Source: Phyllobacteriaceae bacterium
Lineage (GTDB): Bacteria > Pseudomonadota > Alphaproteobacteria > Rhizobiales > Ancalomicrobiaceae
DNA: 16,106 bases
NCBI GenBank assembly: GCA_012517025.1
Contig: JAAYVT010000230.1
Location: 1-16,106, forward strand
Reading direction: 5' to 3'
Positions 9,238 to 16,106 of the stretch are shown here, piece by piece. The notes below the pieces were generated by a model. It was not told the origin of the DNA, searched no databases, and saw only the letters and a list, made by a program, of their open reading frames with translations. Both the position numbers and the translations under genes were made by a program. Positions within the stretch are counted from its first letter, which is position 1. Each line of letters opens with the position of its first letter.

Positions 9238-9253
9238 AATCTCTTGCAAAATG

Positions 9254-9273
9254 AGCGGAAATTGCCGCTTTTT
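9254..9273 (+). terminator. Rho-independent terminator after zapE
   Basis: AGCGG (9254-9258) pairs with CCGCT (9265-9269) around a 6-nt loop, and the stem runs straight into five T residues (9269-9273). It begins 17 nt after the zapE stop in an unusually AT-rich stretch. Confidence 0.72.
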
Positions 9274-9311
9274 CAGTCGCTTTGCGAGGGTGTGACATAC
9301 CTTCGGCCGAC

Positions 9312-9340
9312 TTGAACGCTCCCTCGGAACAGAGTATCGA
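9312..9340 (+). promoter_or_regulatory. Candidate sigma70-type promoter for mdh
   Basis: TTGAAC (9312-9317), a 17-nt spacer and TATCGA (9335-9340) give a near-consensus housekeeping promoter, with a predicted leader of about 50 nt before the mdh ATG at 9397. It lies after the zapE terminator, so mdh starts a new transcription unit. Confidence 0.55.
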
Positions 9341-9396
9341 ACCGCACGACAGGATGTCGCACCGACTTCCGATTGACGAAAAGGGAAACCTCTGAA

Positions 9397-10359
9397 ATGG
9401 CGCGGAAAAAGATCGCCCTCATCGGCGCGGGTCAAATCGGTGGCACGCTCGCTCATCTGGCGGGGCTGAAGGAGCTCGGAGACGTCGTCCTGTTCGACAT
9501 CGTCGACGGTGTTCCGCAGGGCAAGGCCCTGGACATCGCCGAGTCCTCGCCGGTCGAAGGCTTCGACGCCGCGCTCTCGGGAACCTCGTCCTACGAGGGG
9601 ATCGCCGGGGCCGACGTGATCATCGTCACCGCCGGCGTGCCGCGCAAGCCGGGCATGAGCCGCGACGACCTGCTGTCGATCAACCTGAAGGTCATGGAAG
9701 CGGTCGGCGCCGGCATCAAGGAATATGCCCCGAACGCGTTCGTCATCTGCATCACCAACCCGCTCGACGCGATGGTGTGGGCGCTGCAGAAGTTCTCCGG
9801 CCTGCCGAAGAACAAGGTGGTCGGCATGGCCGGCGTGCTCGACTCGGCCCGCTTCCGCTACTTCCTCTCCGAGGCCACCGGCGTCTCGGTCAAGGACGTC
9901 CATGCGATGACGCTCGGCGGCCACGGCGACGACATGGTGCCGCTGGTGCGCTAGTCGACGGTCGGCGGCGTGCCGCTGCCGGAGCTCGTCAAGATGGGCT
10001 GGCTGACCCAGGAGAAGCTCGACGCGATCGTCAAGCGGACCCGCGGCGGCGGCGGCGAGATCGTCGCCCTGCTGAAGACCGGTTCGGCCTTCTACGCTCC
10101 GGCCACCTCGGCGATCGCCATGGCCGAGTCCTATCTCAAGGACCAGAAGCGGATCCTTCCGGTCGCCGCTGCGCTCTCCGGCGAATACGGTCTCGACGAC
10201 ATGTACGTCGGCGTGCCGGCGATGATCGGCGAGAACGGCGTCGAGAAGATCGTCGAGGTCACCTTCGACGAGGCCGAGAAGGAGATGTTCGCCAAGTCGG
10301 TCGCCTCGGTGACCGGTCTGGTCGACGCCTGCAAGAAGATTCAGCCGGCGCTCGCCTGA
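9397..10359 (+). pseudogene. mdh: Malate dehydrogenase, interrupted by an in-frame TAG at codon 186
   Basis: NAD-dependent TCA enzyme converting malate to oxaloacetate, of the LDH-like type found in alphaproteobacteria. Start ATG 9397 follows AAGGGAAA. Residues 1-185 have the Rossmann motif GAGQIGG (10-16), Asp34 for NAD, the substrate arginines Arg83, Arg89 and Arg152, Asn121, Asp149 and catalytic His176 in GGHGDD. Codon 186 is TAG where relatives are expected to have Tyr in VRYSTV. The same frame then continues without a shift through STVGGVPLPELVKMGW to a TGA at 10357, giving a normal 320-residue total. Read as a stop, the product loses the C-terminal 134 residues, about half of the catalytic domain, and should be inactive. 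A GTG at 9970 could open the remainder, but it has no good ribosome site. Base error, recent mutation or suppression are all possible. Confidence 0.9.
9952..9954 (+). other. In-frame amber codon in mdh (expected Tyr codon)
   Basis: The codons read CTG GTG CGC TAG TCG ACG GTC. A TAC to TAG (or TAT to TAG) single-base change would account for it. It is the only in-frame TAG in any gene of the window. Confidence 0.93.
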
Positions 10360-10387
10360 GCCGTCGGCGGAAGTGACTTTCCTCGGG

Positions 10388-10410
10388 CGCGCTCCTTCCG
10401 GGGCGCGTTT
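10388..10410 (+). terminator. Hairpin terminator after mdh (first)
   Basis: CGCGCTCC (10388-10395) pairs with GGGGCGCG (10400-10407), allowing one G-T pair, around a TTCC tetraloop and followed by TTT. It begins 29 nt after the mdh stop. Confidence 0.55.
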
Positions 10411-10434
10411 CACGGGATCGGTCGATCGATGCGC

Positions 10435-10456
10435 GGAGCCGGTTCTCACCGGCTCC
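10435..10456 (+). terminator. Second hairpin after mdh
   Basis: Perfect 9-bp stem GGAGCCGGT/ACCGGCTCC with a TCTC loop, followed by GTCTTCTC. It is a backup terminator or a leader structure of sucC. Confidence 0.45.
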
Positions 10457-10522
10457 GTCTTCTCGCGGAGGGAGGACCCGCGGGTGGGGGGTGACCTCGT
10501 ATCGTCGCAAGGAAGCGTGAAG

Positions 10523-10552
10523 ACCGGGCTCGCCCGGTGTCGCGAGCCCGGT
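10523..10552 (+). promoter_or_regulatory. Alternative-hairpin leader structure upstream of sucC
   Basis: ACCGGGCTCG (10523-10532) pairs perfectly with CGAGCCCGGT (10543-10552), leaving a 10-nt loop. Part of that loop, CCCGGT (10533-10538), can instead pair with ACCGGG (10523-10528) around CTCG. The two folds exclude one another. The element ends 41 nt before the sucC ATG. Folding is seen in the sequence; regulation is inference. Confidence 0.4.
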
Positions 10553-10593
10553 CCCAATACTCCGAATCGCGATTTTCGAGGCGAGACGAGGCG

Positions 10594-11790
10594 ATGAACA
10601 TTCACGAATACCAGGCGAAGGCGATCCTTCGCGAATACGGTGCGCCGGTGTCGCGCGGTATCCCCGCGTTCACCCCGGCCGAGGCCGCGAAGGCGGCGGA
10701 GGAGCTCGGTGGCCCGCTCTGGGTCGTGAAGTCGCAGATCCACGCCGGTGGCCGCGGCAAGGGCAAGTTCAAGGAACTGCCGGCCGACGCCAAGGGCGGC
10801 GTACGGCTCGCCAAGTCGGTGGCGGAGGTGGAGGCCTTCGCCGCGGAGATGCTCGGCAACACGCTGGTGACGGTGCAGACCGGCCCGTCCGGCAAGCAGG
10901 TCAACCGCCTCTACATCGAGGACGGTTCCGACATCGAGCGCGAGCTCTATTTCTCTGCCCTGATCGATCGCGCCACCGGTTCGGTCGGCTTCGTCGTCTC
11001 GACCGAGGGCGGCATGGACATCGAGGCGGTCGCGCACGACAGCCCCGAAAAGATCCACACCTTCCACGTCGATCCGGCGGCGGGCTTCCAGCCCTACGTC
11101 GGCCGCAACGTCGCCTATGCGCTGGGGCTCCAGGGCGCCCAGATCAAGCAGTGCGTCAAGCTGGTCTCCGATCTCTACCGCGCCTTCGTCGACAAGGACA
11201 TGGCGATGCTGGAGATCAACCCGCTGATCGTCACCAAGCAGGGCGACCTCAAGGTCCTCGACGCCAAGGTCAACTTCGACAGCAACGCTCTCTTCCGTCA
11301 TCCCGACGTCGTCGCCCTGCGCGACGAGACCGAGGAAGACGCCAAGGAGATCGAAGCCTCGAAGTTCGATCTCGCCTACATCGCGCTCGAGGGCACGATC
11401 GGCTGCATGGTCAACGGCGCCGGCCTCGCCATGGCGACGCTCGACATCATCCAGCTCTACGGCGAGAGCCCGGCCAACTTCCTCGACGTCGGTGGCGGCG
11501 CCTCCGAGGAGAAGGTCACGGCGGCGTTCAAGATCATCACCTCCGATCCGAACGTGAAGGGCATTCTGGTCAATATCTTCGGCGGCATCATGAAGTGCGA
11601 CATCATCGCCCGCGGCGTGCTCGCGGCGGTGAAGGCGGTCGGTCTTCAGGTCCCGCTGGTGGTGCGCCTCACCGGCACCAACGAGGAACTGGGCAAGCAG
11701 ATCATCCGCGAGTCCGGCCTCAACGTCATCCCGGCGGACAACCTGGACGACGCGGCTCAGAAGATCGTCAAGGCCGTGCGGGGAGCTTGA
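10594..11790 (+). CDS. sucC: Succinyl-CoA synthetase (ADP-forming), beta subunit
   Basis: The 398-residue beta subunit pairs with SucD to convert succinyl-CoA to succinate with substrate-level formation of ATP (or GTP). It opens with MNIHEYQAKAILREYGAPVS, the ATP-grasp signature of the family. VVKSQIHAGGRGK (44-56) holds the nucleotide-contacting Lys46. Asn209 in LEINPL and Asp223 match the metal-binding pair, GCMVNGAGLAMAT lies at 270-282, and the C-terminal segment VNIFGGIMKCDIIARG (326-341) contacts the alpha subunit. Length matches alphaproteobacterial SucC. The ATG at 10594 is supported by upstream GAGG repeats and by the conserved N-terminus; in-frame codons before it are leader. sucD follows after 4 nt, so the two are translationally linked. 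Confidence 0.97.
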   Translation: MNIHEYQAKAILREYGAPVSRGIPAFTPAEAAKAAEELGGPLWVVKSQIHAGGRGKGKFKELPADAKGGVRLAKSVAEVEAFAAEMLGNTLVTVQTGPSGKQVNRLYIEDGSDIERELYFSALIDRATGSVGFVVSTEGGMDIEAVAHDSPEKIHTFHVDPAAGFQPYVGRNVAYALGLQGAQIKQCVKLVSDLYRAFVDKDMAMLEINPLIVTKQGDLKVLDAKVNFDSNALFRHPDVVALRDETEEDAKEIEASKFDLAYIALEGTIGCMVNGAGLAMATLDIIQLYGESPANFLDVGGGASEEKVTAAFKIITSDPNVKGILVNIFGGIMKCDIIARGVLAAVKAVGLQVPLVVRLTGTNEELGKQIIRESGLNVIPADNLDDAAQKIVKAVRGA

Positions 11791-11794
11791 TCAG

Positions 11795-12676
<882 letters not shown>

Positions 12677-12688
12677 GTAACGATCTCG

Positions 12689-12712
12689 CGAGGGGAGCCA
12701 CGGCTCCCCTCG
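12689..12712 (+). terminator. Hairpin after sucD, probable terminator or attenuator
   Basis: CGAGGGGAGC (12689-12698) pairs perfectly with GCTCCCCTCG (12703-12712) around a CACG tetraloop; TCGTTCG follows rather than a clean T tract. Between it and the sucA ATG about 200 bp carry no gene, and I see no convincing promoter. Confidence 0.55.
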
Positions 12713-12914
12713 TCGTTCGCGCGTCGGCGCGATATTCCAGACGTCTCTTCCGATCGGGGGTCCGGTGATCTCGGTCGGGGCGGGGCGGCGACACCGGGCG
12801 ACGAGCCCGTCAATCGATTCGATCGCAACGGCGAGCGAACGGAGGAAATCCTGCCCACCGGGGCGGATTTCGACAGCCCAATCGAGGCGGAACCGCGAGG
12901 TTTCGGGACGCACC

Positions 12915-15890
12915 ATGGATCGTGACGAGAACCAGCTGACCTCCTTCCTCTACGGCGGCAATGCCGCGTGGATCGAGGAGATGCACGCCCGCTACGAAGA
13001 GAACCCGGCGTCCGTCGACGCGAGCTGGCGCGACTTCTTCGCCGAGCTCAAGGACGACAAGACCGGCGTTCTGAAGAACGCCAAGGGTCCGGCGTGGAAG
13101 CGCGCCAACTGGCCGATCCCGGCGTCCGGCGAGATGGTCTCCACCCTCGACGGCGATTGGACCTGGCTCGAGAAGCAGGTCAAGGACAAGGTCAAGGGCA
13201 AGGCGGCGGCCAAGGGCGTCGAGCTGACCCCGGATCAGGTCCAGGCGGCGGCCCGCGACAGCGTCCGCGCGATCATGATGATCCGCGCCTACCGCATGCG
13301 CGGCCATCTCCACGCCAAGCTCGATCCGCTGGAGATCTCGGCCGACAAGGACCACGAGGAGCTGCATCCCTCGTCCTGGGGCTTCACCGAGAAGGATTTC
13401 GACCGCAAGATCTTCATCGACCACGTCCTCGGTCTCGAATTCGCGACCGTGCGCGAGATGGTCGAGATCCTGCGGCGGACCTATTGCTCGACGCTCGGCG
13501 TCGAGTTCATGCACATCTCCGACGCGCACGAGAAGGCGTGGATCCAGGAGCGCATCGAGGGTCCGGACAAGCACATCGCCTTCACCCGTGAAGGCAAGCG
13601 CGCCATCCTGAAGAAGCTGATCGAGGCGGAAGGCTTCGAGAAGTTCCTCGACGTCAAGTACACCGGCACCAAGCGCTTCGGCCTCGACGGCAGCGAGGCG
13701 TTGATCCCGGCGCTCGAGCAGATCATCAAGCGCGGCGGCAATCTCGGCGTGAAGGAGATCGTGCTGGGCATGGCCCATCGCGGCCGCCTCAACGTGCTGA
13801 CCCAGGTGCTGGGCAAGCCGCATCGGGCGCTGTTCCACGAGTTCAAGGGCGGCTCGTTCGCTCCCGACGAGGTGGAAGGCTCGGGCGACGTCAAGTATCA
13901 CCTCGGCGCCTCGTCGGACCGCGAGTTCGACGGCAACCGGGTGCATCTGTCGCTGACCGCCAACCCGTCGCACCTCGAGATCGCCGATCCGGTGGTGCTC
14001 GGCAAGGCGCGCGCCAAGCAGGATCAGCTCGCCGCCGATCCGTTCGCCGAGATCATCCCGCTCGACGAGCGGGCGCAGGTGTTGCCGCTGCTGCTGCACG
14101 GCGACGCCGCCTTCGCCGGCCAGGGCGTGGTGGCGGAGTGCTTCGGACTGTCCGGCCTCAAGGGTCACAAGACCGCCGGCTCGATCCACTTCATCATCAA
14201 CAACCAGATCGGCTTCACCACCTACCCGCGCTTCTCGCGCTCCTCGCCGTATCCGTCGGACGTCGCCAAGATGATCGAGGCGCCGATCCTGCACTGCAAC
14301 GGCGACGATCCGGAGGCGGTGACCTTCGCGGCCAAGGTGGCGATCGAGTTCCGGCAGAAGTTCCACAAGCCGGTCGTCATCGACATGTTCTGCTATCGGC
14401 GCTTCGGGCACAACGAGGGCGACGAGCCGTCGTTCACCCAGCCGATCATGTACAAGAAGATCCGCAACCATCCCTCGACGCTGTCGATCTACACCGACAA
14501 GCTGGTCGGCGAGGGCGTGGTCACCCGGGCGGAAGTCGACGAGTGGCAGGCGGAGTTCCGCAAGCACCTCAACGGCGAGTTCGAGGCGGGTCAGTCGTTC
14601 AAGCCGAACAAGGCGGATTGGCTCGACGGCCGGTGGACCGGCCTCAAGGCGGTCGGCATCCACGACGACAGCGATCGCTCCGGGCATTCCGGCTCGACCT
14701 TGGCGGAGCTGAAGGAGATCGGCGCCAAGCTGTGCGAGGTGCCGTCGGGCTTCAACGTCCACAAGACGATCATGCGGTTCCTCGACAATCGCCGCAAGGC
14801 GATCGAGACCGGCGAGGGCATCGACTGGGCGACGGCGGAGGCGCTCGCCTTCGGCACGCTCGCCAAGCAGGGCTTCGGCATCCGCCTCTCCGGGCAGGAC
14901 TGCGAACGCGGCACCTTCTCGCAGCGCCATTCGGTGCTCTACGATCAGGAGACCGAGGCGCGCTACATCCCGCTGAACAACGTCGCCGAGAAGCAGGCCA
15001 AGTACGAGGTCATCAACTCGATGCTCTCGGAAGAAGCGGTGCTCGGTTTCGAGTACGGCTATTCGCTGGCCGAGCCGAACACGCTGACGCTGTGGGAAGG
15101 CCAGTTCGGCGACTTCGCCAACGGCGCCCAGGTGGTGTTCGATCAGTTCATCTCGTCGGGTGAGCGCAAGTGGCTGCGCATGTGCGGCCTCGTCTGCCTG
15201 CTGCCGCACGGCTTCGAGGGTCAGGGTCCGGAGCACTCCTCCGCCCGCCTCGAGCGCTATCTGCAGCTGTGCGCCGAGGACAACATGCAGGTCGCCAACT
15301 GCACGACGCCGGCGAACTACTTCCACATCCTGCGGCGTCAGCTGCTGCGCGACTTCCGCAAGCCGCTGATCCTGATGACGCCGAAGTCGCTGCTGCGTCA
15401 CAAGCGGGCGGTGTCGACGCTCGATCTCTTGGCGGAGGGCTCGACCTTCCACCGCGTGCTGATCGACTCGGCGGAGAGCCACAAGGAGCCGACCACCACC
15501 GTCCTGAAGCCGGACGCCGAGATCCGTCGCGTCGTGCTGTGCTCCGGCAAGGTCTACTACGATCTGCTCGAGGAGCGCGAGAAGCGGGGCGTCGACGACG
15601 TCTACCTGCTGCGCGTCGAGCAGATCTTCCCGACCCCGGTGAAGTCGCTGGTCCGTCTCCTGTCGCGGTTCAAGCAGGCGGAAGTGGTGTGGTGCCAGGA
15701 AGAGCCGAAGAACCAGGGTGCCTGGTCCTTCCTCGAGCCCTATCTCGAGTGGGTGCTGAACCAGGTCGGCGGTGCGTCCAAGCGGGCGCGTTACGCCGGT
15801 CGGCCGGCCTCGGCCTCGCCGGCGACCGGCCTGATGTCGCGGCATCTGGCGCAGCTGGCGGCCTTCCTGGAAGACGCCCTGGGGGCGTGA
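12915..15890 (+). CDS. sucA: 2-oxoglutarate dehydrogenase E1 component
   Basis: Thiamine-diphosphate-dependent E1 of the 2-oxoglutarate dehydrogenase complex; it decarboxylates 2-oxoglutarate and passes the succinyl group to the lipoyl arm of SucB. The 991-residue length is usual. The N-terminal FLYGGNAAWIEEMHARYEE (11-29) is the E2-docking motif of this family. GMAHRGRLNVL lies at 285-295. The cofactor motif starts at GDAAFAGQG (396-404) and ends at FIINNQIGF (426-434). RRFGHNEGDEPSFTQP follows at 495-510. The C-terminal third has the transketolase-like pyrimidine domain. The ATG at 12915 fits the family N-terminus; an in-frame upstream extension lacks homology. The ribosome site is weak. 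sucB follows after 88 bp. Confidence 0.97.
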   Translation: MDRDENQLTSFLYGGNAAWIEEMHARYEENPASVDASWRDFFAELKDDKTGVLKNAKGPAWKRANWPIPASGEMVSTLDGDWTWLEKQVKDKVKGKAAAKGVELTPDQVQAAARDSVRAIMMIRAYRMRGHLHAKLDPLEISADKDHEELHPSSWGFTEKDFDRKIFIDHVLGLEFATVREMVEILRRTYCSTLGVEFMHISDAHEKAWIQERIEGPDKHIAFTREGKRAILKKLIEAEGFEKFLDVKYTGTKRFGLDGSEALIPALEQIIKRGGNLGVKEIVLGMAHRGRLNVLTQVLGKPHRALFHEFKGGSFAPDEVEGSGDVKYHLGASSDREFDGNRVHLSLTANPSHLEIADPVVLGKARAKQDQLAADPFAEIIPLDERAQVLPLLLHGDAAFAGQGVVAECFGLSGLKGHKTAGSIHFIINNQIGFTTYPRFSRSSPYPSDVAKMIEAPILHCNGDDPEAVTFAAKVAIEFRQKFHKPVVIDMFCYRRFGHNEGDEPSFTQPIMYKKIRNHPSTLSIYTDKLVGEGVVTRAEVDEWQAEFRKHLNGEFEAGQSFKPNKADWLDGRWTGLKAVGIHDDSDRSGHSGSTLAELKEIGAKLCEVPSGFNVHKTIMRFLDNRRKAIETGEGIDWATAEALAFGTLAKQGFGIRLSGQDCERGTFSQRHSVLYDQETEARYIPLNNVAEKQAKYEVINSMLSEEAVLGFEYGYSLAEPNTLTLWEGQFGDFANGAQVVFDQFISSGERKWLRMCGLVCLLPHGFEGQGPEHSSARLERYLQLCAEDNMQVANCTTPANYFHILRRQLLRDFRKPLILMTPKSLLRHKRAVSTLDLLAEGSTFHRVLIDSAESHKEPTTTVLKPDAEIRRVVLCSGKVYYDLLEEREKRGVDDVYLLRVEQIFPTPVKSLVRLLSRFKQAEVVWCQEEPKNQGAWSFLEPYLEWVLNQVGGASKRARYAGRPASASPATGLMSRHLAQLAAFLEDALGA

Positions 15891-15978
15891 CGATCGATCC
15901 GAGCCCCCAGGCCGACGCCTCCGGCGCCGGTCGAAGGGTGAAACCTTTCAACGACGAAAAGACGAAGAGACGACGATC

Positions 15979-16106
15979 ATGGCGATCGAGATCAAGGTTC
16001 CGACGCTCGGCGAATCCGTCACCGAGGCGACCATCGCGAAGTGGTTCAAGAAGCCGGGCGAGGCGGTGAAGGCCGACGAGCCCCTGGTCGAACTCGAGAC
16101 CGACAA
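15979..16106 (+). CDS. sucB: Dihydrolipoyllysine-residue succinyltransferase (E2), N-terminal fragment
   Basis: Only the first 42 codons and two bases are inside the window. They read MAIEIKVPTLGESVTEATIA and continue to VELETD, which is the start of the lipoyl domain of the 2-oxoglutarate dehydrogenase E2 core. The lysine that carries lipoate is expected at position 43, in ETDK; its codon begins AA at the very last bases, so lysine is consistent but not fully read. It lies 88 bp after sucA on the same strand, the usual place for sucB. AAGAGA lies about 9-10 nt before the ATG. The gene is cut by the window edge, not broken. Confidence 0.93.
   Translation, partial: MAIEIKVPTLGESVTEATIAKWFKKPGEAVKADEPLVELETD

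Noticed and set aside
9373..9396. Upstream TTG start for mdh at 9373
   Set aside because: The family N-terminus begins at ATG 9397 (MARKKIALIGAGQIGG), and AAGGGAAA just before it is a suitable ribosome site.
9952..9954. TAG as a pyrrolysine or selenocysteine codon
   Set aside because: Selenocysteine uses TGA, and malate dehydrogenase is not a known pyrrolysine protein; the conserved residue is expected to be Tyr, so mutation or error is simpler.
9970..10359. Separate gene starting at GTG 9970 after the mdh amber codon
   Set aside because: The sequence is plainly the C-terminal part of malate dehydrogenase in the same frame and has no ribosome site; better treated as one interrupted gene.
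7294..11301. Very long minus-strand open frame running opposite the hypothetical gene, zapE, mdh and sucC into the dehydratase
   Set aside because: Only its last 316 codons match a protein family; the rest is antisense to conserved genes, so the openness reflects GC-rich third positions.
12810..15845. Minus-strand open frame of about 1000 codons opposite sucA
   Set aside because: Antisense shadow of a highly conserved E1 gene, with no motifs of its own.

Overview
The window is a GC-rich chromosomal segment with strong G/C bias at third codon positions. The gene set and order point to an alphaproteobacterium, most likely Hyphomicrobiales (Rhizobiales): a zapE-type ATPase gene followed by mdh, sucC, sucD, sucA and sucB on one strand. 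I could not run a search, so placement below order level is open. Every complete gene here ends in TGA.

Left part (1-7293, minus strand). Read in the direction of transcription from the right, this holds a serine/threonine dehydratase-like PLP enzyme, a beta-class carbonic anhydrase, leuB (3-isopropylmalate dehydrogenase), a 1100-residue transglutaminase-like/DUF2126 protein, and the first ~290 codons of a circularly permuted ATP-grasp protein cut by the window edge. The last two belong to a widely distributed but functionally uncharacterised set predicted to form or remodel amide (peptide) bonds. leuB has its own candidate promoter and a candidate terminator, so it is probably not simply part of a longer operon.

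Middle (7294-9396). A divergent intergenic region with a TGC-rich repeat separates the dehydratase from a small Ala-rich hypothetical gene (7531-7926, plus strand). zapE follows, then a clear intrinsic terminator and a well-formed promoter in front of mdh.

Right part (9397-16106, plus strand). This is the TCA-cycle cluster mdh, sucC-sucD (succinyl-CoA synthetase), sucA (2-oxoglutarate dehydrogenase E1) and the start of sucB (E2), covering four consecutive steps from 2-oxoglutarate to succinate and malate to oxaloacetate. Strong hairpins lie after mdh, just before sucC and after sucD, so the cluster is probably several transcription units.

The most striking observation is that mdh is interrupted by a single in-frame amber codon (TAG, 9952-9954). 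Relatives are expected to have tyrosine there, and the rest of the gene continues intact in the same frame to a normal-length C-terminus. It is either a base error, a very fresh nonsense mutation in a central metabolic gene, or a recoded or suppressed codon. Apart from this, the TCA region is ordinary. The least-understood biology is the DUF2126/ATP-grasp pair at the left.
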